DNA of 64,000 bases from JBDSKH01 sp050245915 (GCA_050245915.1 JBFWWZ010000001.1:110732-174731), one strand, 5' to 3'. Positions 51,989-61,130 are shown, counted from the first letter of the stretch. Numbers and translations: made by a program. Notes: generated by a model not told the origin, from the sequence alone.

Positions 51989-52335
51989 GCCCAGCCGAGT
52001 CGGTGCAGTTCGTCGTCGTCGATGCCGTAGTAGTGCGCGATCTCGTGCACGAGGGTGACGTGCACTTCGTCGCGGAGTTCGTCGAGGTCGGAGCAGACGG
52101 CGAGCAGCGGTTCGCGGAACAGCACGATGCGGTCGGGCAGTTCGCCGAAGCCGTATTGGTCGCGGTGGGTGAGGGCGATGCCCTGGTATTCGCCGAGCAG
52201 ATCGAGCGAGCCGTCTTCGGGACGGTCTTCGACGACGAAGACGATGTTCTCGAGACCGTCGACCATCTCGTCCGGCAGCAGATCGAGCTCTGAGATGACG
52301 AGTTTCTCGAACTGCTCGCTGCCCATCTCGATCAC
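51985..52335 (-). CDS. Zincin-like metallopeptidase, minimal (DUF1025) type
   Basis: 116 aa. HExxH zinc site in VTLVHEIAHYYGIDDDELHR; the whole protein is the minimal zincin fold. Conserved in actinobacteria next to clpS and the DUF2017 gene. GTG start overlapping the DUF2017 stop (GTGA). Substrate unknown. Confidence 0.9.
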   Translation of the reverse strand: MIEMGSEQFEKLVISELDLLPDEMVDGLENIVFVVEDRPEDGSLDLLGEYQGIALTHRDQYGFGELPDRIVLFREPLLAVCSDLDELRDEVHVTLVHEIAHYYGIDDDELHRLGWA

Positions 52336-52778
52336 GCGAGCTCCTCGATCGCGTCGATCAGGTAGGCCTGCAGCTGCCCGAGCCAGTGGTAGACCTCGCC
52401 GAGTGCGTCGTCGGGGACGGGGTCGTCGTCGGCGCGGATGCCGATGCGTTCGGCGACGATGAGCCGCAGGTCGGTCAGCACCGGAAGCCAGCGTTCGGCG
52501 GCGTCGGGGGAGAGTTCGACCAGTTCTCCACCGGCGAGGGCGGCGGCGACCGCCCCCGCGTTGGCGGTCTTGGAGTCGACCAGGCCCGAACGGGTGTACC
52601 GCGCGAATTCGGCAGCGGCATCCGGGTCGTCGCGGTACGCCACCGGGAACAGCCGGGTCAGGGCGGGGTCGTCGCCGGCCGACGCGACCAGCTCCTCGTA
52701 CTGGGTCAGCAGGGTGCGCATGAGTTCCAGCTCGGCGGGGCTGAGCTCGATCAGGATGCCGCGGCCGGCGTCAGCCAT
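52332..52778 (-). CDS. DUF2017 family protein
   Basis: 148 aa, mostly helical: LSPAELELMRTLLTQYEELV and LGEVYHWLGQLQAYLIDAIE. Actinobacterial DUF2017 genes lie next to clpS, as here; function unknown, a link to proteolysis is inferred. ATG start overlaps the clpS stop. Confidence 0.9.
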   Translation of the reverse strand: MADAGRGILIELSPAELELMRTLLTQYEELVASAGDDPALTRLFPVAYRDDPDAAAEFARYTRSGLVDSKTANAGAVAAALAGGELVELSPDAAERWLPVLTDLRLIVAERIGIRADDDPVPDDALGEVYHWLGQLQAYLIDAIEELA

Positions 52779-53067
52779 CGGCTCGCACCACGGTGGCCCA
52801 CAGCCCGTACTCGTGCATCGCCTCGGTGTGGCGCTCCATCTCCTCACGCGGGCCGGTCGCGACGACGGCGCGGCCTTCGGTGTGGACGAGCATCATCAGG
52901 CGCTCCGCTTCGGGCTTGGGGTAGCCGAAGTAGGTGCGGAACACGTGCGTCACGTACGACATCAGGTTGACCGGATCGTTCCACACCGTGGTCGTCCACG
53001 GGATGTCGAGGGAGTCGGCCGGTCGGATCTCGTCGACCGGGGAAACATTGGGGTGCCTAAGTAGCAC
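52771..53067 (-). CDS. clpS: ATP-dependent Clp protease adaptor ClpS
   Basis: About 98 aa. Adaptor that delivers N-degron substrates to ClpAP/ClpCP: WTTTVWNDPVNLMSYVTHVF, then LMMLVHTEGRAVVATGPREE, AMHEYGLWATV. Start GTG 53067 (VLLRHPNVSPVDEIRP) is preferred; upstream TTG codons give a longer, implausible N-terminus. The sequence just upstream changes in character, marking the island junction. In many actinobacteria the next gene is pncB, absent here. Confidence 0.88.
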   Translation of the reverse strand: MLLRHPNVSPVDEIRPADSLDIPWTTTVWNDPVNLMSYVTHVFRTYFGYPKPEAERLMMLVHTEGRAVVATGPREEMERHTEAMHEYGLWATVVRADG

Positions 53068-53182
53068 GTTCGGCAACTCCGCCCCCAAGACAAGAACCCT
53101 GGTCAACCGCCTGTTGCGGGGCGTCTACAAGGTGTCCACACGACCCCAGAGTAGCGCTCCGAGGGACGATCGGGGGCCCGTC

Positions 53183-53518
53183 GTGAGGACTATCGAGACG
53201 GCTCAAACTTTTCTCACTGCCTCCGAGGTGGACCAGCTTGTCGGTGACTACCTGGCCGGGATGAGTGTCAAGTCCCTGGCCGAACGGTATGGCATCCACC
53301 GCGCCACGGTGTTCTCCCACCTCCGCCGTCGCAACGTGCCGAGCCGCCGCCCCGGGCTTTGCCTCGACGAGAGGGCCGAGGCTGTGCGCCTCGCACGAGC
53401 GGGAATCTCGATGAGGGCGATCGCTCGTCGGATGGGTGTAGACCGCAAGGCCGTACGCGCAGCGTTGGTCGAAGCTGGCGTCATTATGGACGGCGGGCCG
53501 GGCGCATCTCATCGGTGA
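53183..53518 (+). CDS. Two-HTH protein, resolvase/recombinase C-terminal-like
   Basis: 111 aa from GTG 53183. Two helix-turn-helix units: VDQLVGDYLAGMSVKSLAER with YGIHRATVFSHLRRRNV, and LARAGISMRAIARRMGVDRK with AVRAALVEAGV. This matches the DNA-binding end of serine recombinases, but no catalytic Ser domain is upstream. It is either a stand-alone binder or the remnant of an integrase gene. Confidence 0.6.
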   Translation: MRTIETAQTFLTASEVDQLVGDYLAGMSVKSLAERYGIHRATVFSHLRRRNVPSRRPGLCLDERAEAVRLARAGISMRAIARRMGVDRKAVRAALVEAGVIMDGGPGASHR

Positions 53519-53543
53519 CAGACAAGCCATGGAGACCCAGGGA

Positions 53544-56500
53544 TCAGGACAACTCGGGGAACGCTTCGTATTTGTGTCTCCGATTGTCGAACGCTGGCTT
53601 GGTTCCTTCGAGGATATTGAGCGCGAACTTCGCCACGTCGAGTTCGGCGATGCTCCCACTGTTTACCGTGAAGCGTCGATCGTTCATTTGGCAGTGCACG
53701 ATCTGGTCGGCATCACCGACGACGGCGAGGTTGGCGTTGTGAGTAACTACGATCGTCTGTCGGCGTCCTGCGGCTTCATGAATTGCTGGTACGAGCTTGG
53801 ACGCGATGGTCTCGTTGTCGAGGTTCTCCTCAGGTTGATCCAGCAACAACGGAGTAGTTCTCCGGTCCACGACAAGGTAGAACAACGCGAGCACGAGACC
53901 ACGCTGTCCGGGTGACAGTTGAGAGAGCGGGAGCCCGTCACCGGTGAGGCCGAAGCGGACCTCCAGCCAGGACAGGTCGAACATGCTCACTAGGAAGTCG
54001 TCGATCGTCGTGTTGTTGCGGAGTGCGGTTGCTGGGTTCCGGTACTCGCCCCCTGCTTCTCCACGTTCGTGCTCCAAACGGTCGAATGCCTCATGGAGTT
54101 GGGCCGCGAGCTGGTCCCAGCTCGTGTCCTCAACGCGCTGTGGAAGGTCGATAAGCCAGTCAGAGAACTCACCGTTCTTGCGCCCGTCCAGGCCGGCTGC
54201 GACACTCCTCCAGCCGGGGAGGATACGTAGTTCGGCGTTGAACTCAAGTCCTGCGTTCTTCACCACGTCGGACTGTGCGATGAATGTGGATGCCGGAGCG
54301 TACAGACTCTCAACCGCGCGCAACTGCGCTTCCAGTGCTTCGTGGACGCGGAGTGAACACTGCATGATCTCGTCACGCAGTTCAGACATCTTCGTCGGCG
54401 CTTCACCGATACGGCGAAGTAAGGATGAGAGTCCAGCATGAGACTCCTCGTCATCCTCGTCGCCTATAAGCGCCGCAACCCGTTCCTCTGACTGGAGGAC
54501 GCGTTGTCGGGCGCGTTCACGTGCGCTGTCGGCTGCGGCGAGCGCATCTGCGTTCTCGCGCCTTGCCTGTTCCTGTACTTCGAGGTCCTGATCGACCTGA
54601 TCGCGCTCTCGCTTCAGGGCGGCCAGCGACTCTTCCTCCGTCGCGCGCCAAGTCTGGTATCTCCCAGTGTTGACAGTCAGCTGGAGATAGGGACTCTCTG
54701 CACTTCCGCCGCCAAGAAGGGCCTCAACCTCGCTGTTCAGCGAGGCAACGTCGGCTCGAATCGCTTCTGCCCGGTGAGCGATCGCTTCCATTCCGCTGAG
54801 CCGTTGGCGTGACTTGGCCTGTTGCTGTTCGTTGGTACTTCGGCGGGTCGCCAGTTCAGACCGCGAAGCCTCAATCTGCTCCGAGCGCTGCATCAGCCCA
54901 GCGAGGTGCCCGTCATCCTTGCTTGCAGTGTCCATCTCAGCGAGCGCGGCCTTGGCTGTTTCGAGGTCCTTCTTCGCCGCGTCAATATCAGCCTGCTTGA
55001 GATCCAGACGACTCTGGACTTCGGATGCTTGATTGCTTGCCCGGAAGGCGGCGATCCCGACATAGCCACGTACCGCAGTCCGCAGCTCTGCTCGGAGCCT
55101 CGTCAGGTCGTCTTGGGAGGTTCGAGTCTTCTGCGTCAAGAGCGCGTCGAAGGTCTTCTCGCCAGCGCGTTCCTCCTCCGGGATGTGAGTGAAGAGGACT
55201 GTACGAAGCTCGCGTTCGAACTCGTCAGCGTCGTCTGCCGCCGGGTCAAGGTTGCACACTCGCTCGACGAACATTTGGGGCAGGTACTCGACCAGTACCG
55301 GAGTCGCGTTATCGTGTGGTTGATTCAGTGTGGCCCGCCGTAGCGTGCCCGTGGCCCAGACGAGTTCCGCGTGATACTCCCTCGCGACCTTCTGGTTCTG
55401 AGCACTGAGGAACCGAGTGGGGCTCAGGAAGGCGAACTCGCTACTACGTGACGAGTTTCCGCCCAGTGCGATGCAGTCGAGGAGCGCGGACTTGCCTTGA
55501 CCCTTGTTCCCGACGACGGCAACGAATCCGGGGTTGAGTGGGAGGTCGTGGCTAAAGAGATCGCGATCCTCCTTCTCGGAACCGACCCGGATTCGCTCTA
55601 TGAACCGCTCCGGGTTCTTCCGCATTCTTGCGAGCGCGGGTGGTTCGAGTCCGACAAAGACGCGGCGCTCGAACTCTTCAATCGCGTACGCAAGGCCAGC
55701 AAGGGTTGGAGTCGTGTTGAGCCAGGTCTGGCACTCTCCGAGACGCATGTGCTGATCGGAGCCCGAGAAGTGATGCGCGTCGCTACAGTCCAAGAGTCGA
55801 TGTGTGACGTTGCTGTTGCGGAGGTCTTCCACGTCTGCCCGCCACCGGGTCGTGTCCTCATAGGCGGTGAAGATGAACTGTGCCGAGTTGATGACGTTCT
55901 TCTTCGCGGCGATTGATTGGTCGTTCCACTTGATGTCCCGCCACTCGGTCTTGCCGATCCCGATGAGCGCGCGACCTTTGAAATATGTGCCGGCGAGGAT
56001 CGCCTGAACGTCGTCGAGCCCGACGTTCAGGTTGTTGAACCCTTCGCGGAGGTCCGAATCGTAATTCGACAGGTGCTCAGCCGGGACGGATTCCTTGATC
56101 CTGTGGCCGAGGTCGGTCAGTGAATCCCGCGTGATTACGCCCTGCCAGCCGAGGGAGGAGTGGCTCGGCGCGAGCTTCATCTTTGGCTGGAGCGCGTTGA
56201 TGAACTGTGCCTGAATCACTTCCGGGTCGAGGTCTGGGTCGAAGATGACATGCAGGTTGACCCTCGCCAGATTCCCGTCGGTGCCACCGAAGTGATCCAG
56301 CCGTAGTTCGATCACCGGGAAGATCGCTTCGAGGTTCTGAAGGCGTCCGCTCTTCCGTGCCTCGATGACACGCTTGTAGCCGTCCAGGAACCAGTAGTCA
56401 TTGATGCCGATGACAGTCATGTCTTCTGGCAGAGCCTCAAGTTCATCGATGAACTGGGCCCAAGTCTCGTCGGTGTCGGCACCGTAGTGCTGAACGATGG

Positions 56501-56576
56501 AGGCTGGCGTGTGCACGTGAAGGTCCCAGATTCGCCACGCCGTGCCGCGTGCACGCTCCAGTCCTGCTGCTGTCAC
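53544..56576 (-). CDS. TrlF-type PHP-SMC ATPase
   Basis: 1010 aa. Residues 1-300 are a PHP-type metal-dependent domain (DLHVHTP with H20 and H22, GINDYW, CSDAHHF). Walker A GNKGQGKSALL at 356-366; a long coiled coil at about 500-760; ABC signature LSPGQRG near 887; Walker B LLLDQPEENLDN near 910; H-loop VVTHNANL. This architecture is known in predicted defence and DNA-metabolism genes of the TrlF family; the PHP domain may be a nuclease or phosphoesterase gated by the ATPase. GTG start with GGAAGGA upstream. Convergent with the HTH gene and divergent from the DprA-like gene. Confidence 0.88.
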   Translation of the reverse strand: MTAAGLERARGTAWRIWDLHVHTPASIVQHYGADTDETWAQFIDELEALPEDMTVIGINDYWFLDGYKRVIEARKSGRLQNLEAIFPVIELRLDHFGGTDGNLARVNLHVIFDPDLDPEVIQAQFINALQPKMKLAPSHSSLGWQGVITRDSLTDLGHRIKESVPAEHLSNYDSDLREGFNNLNVGLDDVQAILAGTYFKGRALIGIGKTEWRDIKWNDQSIAAKKNVINSAQFIFTAYEDTTRWRADVEDLRNSNVTHRLLDCSDAHHFSGSDQHMRLGECQTWLNTTPTLAGLAYAIEEFERRVFVGLEPPALARMRKNPERFIERIRVGSEKEDRDLFSHDLPLNPGFVAVVGNKGQGKSALLDCIALGGNSSRSSEFAFLSPTRFLSAQNQKVAREYHAELVWATGTLRRATLNQPHDNATPVLVEYLPQMFVERVCNLDPAADDADEFERELRTVLFTHIPEEERAGEKTFDALLTQKTRTSQDDLTRLRAELRTAVRGYVGIAAFRASNQASEVQSRLDLKQADIDAAKKDLETAKAALAEMDTASKDDGHLAGLMQRSEQIEASRSELATRRSTNEQQQAKSRQRLSGMEAIAHRAEAIRADVASLNSEVEALLGGGSAESPYLQLTVNTGRYQTWRATEEESLAALKRERDQVDQDLEVQEQARRENADALAAADSARERARQRVLQSEERVAALIGDEDDEESHAGLSSLLRRIGEAPTKMSELRDEIMQCSLRVHEALEAQLRAVESLYAPASTFIAQSDVVKNAGLEFNAELRILPGWRSVAAGLDGRKNGEFSDWLIDLPQRVEDTSWDQLAAQLHEAFDRLEHERGEAGGEYRNPATALRNNTTIDDFLVSMFDLSWLEVRFGLTGDGLPLSQLSPGQRGLVLALFYLVVDRRTTPLLLDQPEENLDNETIASKLVPAIHEAAGRRQTIVVTHNANLAVVGDADQIVHCQMNDRRFTVNSGSIAELDVAKFALNILEGTKPAFDNRRHKYEAFPELS

Positions 56577-56751
56577 TTGCGATCCTTCCGACCGACTCCG
56601 ACGTCGGCCGAACCAGGAGGACCGCCGTTACGTGTTCACGTCTTCAGAGTATCGGCAGGCACCGACGCCGCACCGAGGCCGCGCCGCCGTCGGCGAGTCT
56701 CCGTCTTGTTCGGCGCACCTCCTGGGCAACGGACACGGGGAGGAACCGACG
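56577..56751. promoter_or_regulatory. Divergent promoter region between trlF-like and dprA-like genes
   Basis: 175 non-coding bases carrying both promoters. GGAAGGA serves the TrlF-like gene and GGGGAGGA the DprA-like gene. No clear palindrome or -10 pair was identified. Confidence 0.4.
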
Positions 56752-57750
56752 ATGACTGGCCTGAGTGATGCCGCGAACGACGAACGCACCGCGCGCATGG
56801 TGTTGTCCATGCTCGTCGAGCCCAACGATCCGGTGACGGGCCGACTCTTGGCTCGGGTCGGGGCGGTGGAGGTGCTCCGACTTGCCGAGCGCAACGGTGA
56901 GGTCAGTGGCCTCGACTCGGTGGATACGCAGGTCTGGCGTGACCATTTCAACACGTCGGACGTGCGGAGCATCACAGAGCGGCTCAGCCAGATTCGGCAG
57001 TCAGGAGTCCGAGCGCTGATCCCCGGCGACGCTCATTGGCCCGGTGCCCTCAATGACTTGGGGGAAGCTGCACCGTACGTGCTGTGGGTTCGCGGCGCGT
57101 CCTCCTTCCTGTCTCGTCCGTTGCGCGACTTCGTGACGATCACCGGAGCGCGGGCGTCTACCTCGTACGGGGATCATGTAGCCCGCGAGCTCGCTGCCTC
57201 CGTCGCTGCTGACGACCGAGTTGTCGTTGCCGGGGGTGCCTACGGGATCGAAGGAGTTGCACATCAGACTGCTCTCGCAACCGGCGGCGATACCATCGCC
57301 GTTCTCGCCAACGGGGTTGACCGGCCTTACCCTGCTGGGCACCGCGACCTTCTCGACCGCGTGGCAGATGTTGGGGTGCTGGTCAGCGAGGTTCCGCCAG
57401 GTACTGTTCCAACCCGACATCGCTTCATCGCTCGGGCACGCTTGATGGCGGCGCTCTCGTCGGCGACGGTTCTTGTCGAGGCTGGATTCCGCTCGGGCTC
57501 GCTGGCGGTGGCGCATCGCGCCTCGGAGCTGGGTCGAGGAGTGGGAGCAGTCCCGGGGCCGGTGACGAGCGTATCGAGTGCGGGAGCGCACAGTCTGTTG
57601 CAGACCGGCGTGGCGTCGCTGGTGACCGATGGGGCGGACCTTGCGAATCTCGTGGAACGCGAGGGCTCGCGTCAGGCGTCGGCGTTGCGAGCGGGACTTG
57701 GTGGGGGTCGGGTTCGTCGGTCTGCATCCGAGCCCGCACGGACCCTTTAG
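56752..57750 (+). CDS. DprA/Smf-like DNA-processing protein
   Basis: 332 aa. Rossmann-type Smf domain: VTITGARASTSYGDHVAREL, VVVAGGAYGIEGVAHQTALA, VLANGVDRPYPAGHRDLLDR, SEVPPGTVPTRHRFIARARL, and VEAGFRSGSLAVAHRA. Canonical DprA loads RecA on single-stranded DNA. An island-borne copy divergent from an SMC-type gene is more likely accessory, with the cell's own dprA elsewhere. Start ATG 56752 with GGGGAGGA about 8 nt upstream. No C-terminal winged-helix domain is evident. Confidence 0.85.
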   Translation: MTGLSDAANDERTARMVLSMLVEPNDPVTGRLLARVGAVEVLRLAERNGEVSGLDSVDTQVWRDHFNTSDVRSITERLSQIRQSGVRALIPGDAHWPGALNDLGEAAPYVLWVRGASSFLSRPLRDFVTITGARASTSYGDHVARELAASVAADDRVVVAGGAYGIEGVAHQTALATGGDTIAVLANGVDRPYPAGHRDLLDRVADVGVLVSEVPPGTVPTRHRFIARARLMAALSSATVLVEAGFRSGSLAVAHRASELGRGVGAVPGPVTSVSSAGAHSLLQTGVASLVTDGADLANLVEREGSRQASALRAGLGGGRVRRSASEPARTL

Positions 57751-57784
57751 GGAGCTACACAGTGCGGCAGGCTAGCACCGGAGG

Positions 57785-58153
57785 TCAGGGCTCACTGCGA
57801 GCGAGTTCAGGCTGAGCGGGCACGCCGCCACTCACGCGATGACGCTGTGCGCGGCGTTCGCGAGCGCGGACCTTCGCGAGCATCACGAGACTCACGGGAC
57901 CGAAGAGCGCCATTTTGAGCGCGTTCCAGATGCAGACCAGGACGACGAGGTGAAGCCACCCGGGGCCGCTGTCGCCGATGAGAGTGGTGCACCAGTGGGC
58001 GACAGCCAGGTAGGGAACAGCCAGGAGCATCGCGGGGATGCCCCACTTGAGTCCCTGCCTGGTGCGTAGCACATCAAGGACGATGTTGCTCGGCATGTAG
58101 CGCCGGAGGAAGTATCGGACCTCGACGCTCGCAGTCCACAGTAGGCGGATCAT
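57785..58153 (-). CDS. Conserved small membrane protein (sometimes annotated as sulfate permease)
   Basis: 122 aa. LRRYMPSNIVLDVLRTRQGL and KWGIPAMLLAVPYLAVAHWC followed by two hydrophobic segments and a basic C-terminus. Similar actinobacterial proteins are often labelled sulfate permease, but it is far too short for a transporter and no SulP motif is seen. ATG start. Function unknown. Confidence 0.7.
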   Translation of the reverse strand: MIRLLWTASVEVRYFLRRYMPSNIVLDVLRTRQGLKWGIPAMLLAVPYLAVAHWCTTLIGDSGPGWLHLVVLVCIWNALKMALFGPVSLVMLAKVRARERRAQRHRVSGGVPAQPELARSEP

Positions 58154-58383
58154 GATGGGCTCCTCTCAACACGCGCCTGTCTCGTCGAGACGGTGCGTGG
58201 AGAGCGACCCGAAGGTCTGCCGCGAACGGCCCAAAGGTAAGGAGAAATCCGCCTCTACCTCAAGCCTACGTCGGTGCAGAGGTATTGGAAAGGGGGTGCC
58301 CGGGTCTGGCGTCCAGGCTGCGCTCCCTAGCTAGCGTCGGCTCGCGAACGGCGAGGACGCGCGGCAGATCGGGCGACCGCTAC
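58154..58383. other. Non-coding stretch with a short palindrome
   Basis: 230 bases between the small membrane protein and cap2. No JAB-domain (Cap3) gene is present. GTCTCG-T-CGAGAC at 58179-58191 is a perfect 6+1+6 palindrome upstream of the membrane-protein gene and may be its operator. Confidence 0.4.
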
Positions 58384-60138
58384 CTAGCCAGGATTGTCCG
58401 CCGTGAGCGGAACGAAGTGGTGCCTTGGCCCCGATTGCGCGTGAGGCAGAGCGATGAGGTGCGTTCCCGAGACGATGGACGGTGTCTGCTGTAGGTGGAG
58501 GCCGATCATGTTCACGAGCGTTGCAGCCACGGCGGCAAGGTCTGCGGCTGAACCGTGGAAGGTGGGTACGGAGCACCCTCGCGTTGGGATCAGTTCGTCA
58601 CCGTCGGCCGCTTCTTGCCATAGCGGATGGTAGAGCTCAAGTCCGCCGTCAGCGAGTACGGCATTCCCCGCGCGCTCGTCGATAGCGGATGGCGTGAGCT
58701 CGGAATCGGGTGCGCAGATGTTGGCGATGCCGACGGTCCCGGAGCCTGCGTCCGTAGCGACCTGAGCGATGACAGCCTTCCGCTCCACACCAGCAAGCGC
58801 GTCGAGGCAGGTCGTGACGCTGTGACTTACGGTCGCATCGACGATGAGATCGGCCGCGAGGGAATCAGTCGAATCGGGCATGCTCCCCTCGGCGACGGTG
58901 ACGCTGAGGTCATCACGAACCGCCTGAAGCCGCGTAGCCAGGGCATCGGCTTTCGTCCGACCGATGTCGGCTTCGGTGTAGTTCTGTCGCACGAGAAGTC
59001 CACCGGTGACGACGCCGGGGTCGCAGACGGTGATGTGGGTGGCTCCGGCGCGTGCAATGAACTCGGCGACCCATGACCCCAGACCACCGCACCCCCAGAC
59101 ATGAACAGACTTCCCCTGGAAGCCGTTGACAGGACGGTTGTCGTCGCGGCGGGTCGTGATTGCTTCTCGTTCGTCTGACATGTTGCACCATTCGATGGGG
59201 ATGTCGGCGTTGATGATCGCGGGATCGAGGTTGATTGCGGTGCCGTATTCTCTGGCGATGCGTCGCAGGGCGTCGGCGGTCGTGGCGGGGAGGCGGCCGC
59301 CGAGCAGGTGATGAGGCCCACCTGCAGGGTGGGGTACGGCAAGCACAAAGTACTGCTCGCTGCCATCGGCGTTCCGCAGACTACTGGCAAGGAGGGAGGT
59401 CATGAACGCTGGCGATTGAGGTGGCACTCGTGGTGGGCGTCCTTCGACCTGATCGAGGTACGGATCGTCCAGGAGCGTGAGAAAGAGCGCGAAAGTCGAG
59501 GCGGCCCCGAAGGGCAGGTCGCTGGCGAGCGTGAAGACGGGTGCGCGAAGTCCATCCCCGCCGGTCGAGTACGTGAGATCGTACCGATGAGTTGAGTGAC
59601 GGATGAGCTGAGCGATCTGTCGCGGTTTCGTCGGGCCTGACTCGCGGACGACGAGGGTGGGCGTGTCATCCGCGAGGTGTAGCACGCCGCCGACTGCGTG
59701 ATACATCGCGGTCGAGGCGTCGAACTCTCCGCCAGCGGCATCGGTGAGCCACTGCCATAGTCGGCTGAGGAGTCCGGCGATCCCGTCGGCTGGGCGCCAC
59801 TCACGGGAGGGATCGAGGTAGATACAGAGCCGCTGGCCCTGGAGGACGTGCGGGAACCCGAGGAAGCGGGTGTGATCAGTTTCGACACTCGGAGGCAGGA
59901 ACAGCGAGGCGTGAATCTTGACGATGAACTCTTCGTCGTCGCCGAGTGCCAGCCCGCCCGGGCAGCGCGGGATGTCTGCGGTATGAAGTCGGATTCGTAG
60001 AGAGGCGTCGCCGGCCGGGTCGAGTTGGGGCTGCTGGACGATCCGGATCTCATCGGGGTGCCCCCTGGCGAGCGACCTCAGTTCGTCAACGAGTTGCTTC
60101 TGCCAGGCCGACAGCGTGGCGCGGTGGCGGCGGCTCAT
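58384..60138 (-). CDS. cap2: CBASS Cap2-like E2-E1 fusion protein
   Basis: 584 aa. N-terminal E2-like domain with candidate catalytic Cys105 in FPHVLQGQRLCIYLDPSREW; C-terminal ThiF/E1 domain with Rossmann loop VHVWGCGGLGSW (349-355) and candidate E1 Cys522 in PTRGCSVPTFHGS. In type II CBASS, Cap2 adenylates and conjugates the C-terminus of the CD-NTase to targets and primes it. Start ATG 60138 overlaps the CD-NTase stop by 4 bp. No cap3 gene follows. Confidence 0.9.
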   Translation of the reverse strand: MSRRHRATLSAWQKQLVDELRSLARGHPDEIRIVQQPQLDPAGDASLRIRLHTADIPRCPGGLALGDDEEFIVKIHASLFLPPSVETDHTRFLGFPHVLQGQRLCIYLDPSREWRPADGIAGLLSRLWQWLTDAAGGEFDASTAMYHAVGGVLHLADDTPTLVVRESGPTKPRQIAQLIRHSTHRYDLTYSTGGDGLRAPVFTLASDLPFGAASTFALFLTLLDDPYLDQVEGRPPRVPPQSPAFMTSLLASSLRNADGSEQYFVLAVPHPAGGPHHLLGGRLPATTADALRRIAREYGTAINLDPAIINADIPIEWCNMSDEREAITTRRDDNRPVNGFQGKSVHVWGCGGLGSWVAEFIARAGATHITVCDPGVVTGGLLVRQNYTEADIGRTKADALATRLQAVRDDLSVTVAEGSMPDSTDSLAADLIVDATVSHSVTTCLDALAGVERKAVIAQVATDAGSGTVGIANICAPDSELTPSAIDERAGNAVLADGGLELYHPLWQEAADGDELIPTRGCSVPTFHGSAADLAAVAATLVNMIGLHLQQTPSIVSGTHLIALPHAQSGPRHHFVPLTADNPG

Positions 60139-61130
60139 CCTGCCCGACCAGACCGCCCCACGGTGGAAGCGGCTGCTGGAGTTGCTGCCGGGAACTTCGA
60201 GTTGCTGGACGACGTGGTCGGTGCCTTGAAGCCGTCACCGAAGATGCCCTGCCATAGCTCGATGCTGCGTTCCTTGTTCTCCTCCTCGTACGCCTCCGTG
60301 ATCTCTGCGGCGTGGGCATGGATGCGGTCTCGGAAGTAGCTATAGGTGGACTGCTCCCACCGATGGTCGAACGTCACGCCGGACCCAGACGGGTCCGGAA
60401 TGGACGGCTTGGTCGGGCGGGCTTGAAGCCAGGCGTCGAGGTCGTTGATGATGTGCAGGAGTGCGGTCGGAACGTCGCTGTAGTAGTTGGGATCGATCAG
60501 CGTGTGTAGCGCGGTGACCTGTTCGCCGAGCAGCGTCGTCAGCAGTATGGAACGGGTGCCGGTGAAGGAGTTCTTGTGGTCCCGCAGGTACTTCATCAAT
60601 CGGATTACCTTGCGGAGGTTGCCCTTTGCGAGCGCGTCCTTCTCCTTCATCCAATCCGTGAAGCCCTGAGGGTTGGTCAGTTCCCAGTCGTTGTCGTCAC
60701 GGTTCACGATGACCTCGCGTCCGTCGGCGAGGTTGAGATGCGGAACGATGTCCAGGTGCATTGAGTTCGCGTAAACAAGCCGAACGCAGCGACACTTCCG
60801 TGAGTGCGGCATGTTCCCATAGGTGCTATGCCGGTGCAGCGCCGCGTAGACCGCCTCGATGTACTGCTTGGGGTCGTCAGCCCAGTCCGGGTTCTCGCTC
60901 ATGTTGAGCATGAAGTCCGCATCGAACTCGTTGCTGCCGACGGGGTTGATGATGGTCCTGTGCGCCCATGACCCCTGGGGTGTCTTGCCCAGGATGAGCG
61001 AGCCGATCTGATCGTCGGCCTTTAGTGCTTTGCAGACCGAATCAACTCGCGAGTCGAGTAGATCCAGTTTCACCTGGCCGAGGTTGACGGTGTCCTTGAG
61101 CAGGACATTGAAGTAGTCAGTGAGCTTCAT
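60135..61130 (-). CDS. CBASS CD-NTase (cyclic oligonucleotide synthase)
   Basis: 331 aa. Nucleotidyltransferase core with TPQGSWAHRTI (G53-S54), EFDADFML (metal ligands D70, D72) and MHLDIVPHL (third acid D127). Makes a cyclic nucleotide second messenger on phage infection that activates the effector. It ends in a flexible Ser/Thr/Ala-rich tail and terminal GRSGRAG*, i.e. a C-terminal glycine as needed for ubiquitin-like conjugation by Cap2. Start ATG 61130 overlaps the end of the effector gene by 14 bp. Confidence 0.9.
   Translation of the reverse strand: MKLTDYFNVLLKDTVNLGQVKLDLLDSRVDSVCKALKADDQIGSLILGKTPQGSWAHRTIINPVGSNEFDADFMLNMSENPDWADDPKQYIEAVYAALHRHSTYGNMPHSRKCRCVRLVYANSMHLDIVPHLNLADGREVIVNRDDNDWELTNPQGFTDWMKEKDALAKGNLRKVIRLMKYLRDHKNSFTGTRSILLTTLLGEQVTALHTLIDPNYYSDVPTALLHIINDLDAWLQARPTKPSIPDPSGSGVTFDHRWEQSTYSYFRDRIHAHAAEITEAYEEENKERSIELWQGIFGDGFKAPTTSSSNSKFPAATPAAASTVGRSGRAG

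Noticed and set aside
53040..53200. tRNA gene as the island's attachment site next to clpS
   Set aside because: No T-loop GTTCRANNC or cloverleaf could be read here, and no direct repeat was found.
57785..58153. Sulfate permease function for the 122-aa membrane protein
   Set aside because: Too short and without SulP motifs; the label for similar proteins appears to be an annotation carry-over.
58154..58383. Cap3 (JAB protease) gene hidden downstream of cap2
   Set aside because: No frame in this gap carries a JAMM (HxH...D) motif; only short frames without conserved residues occur.
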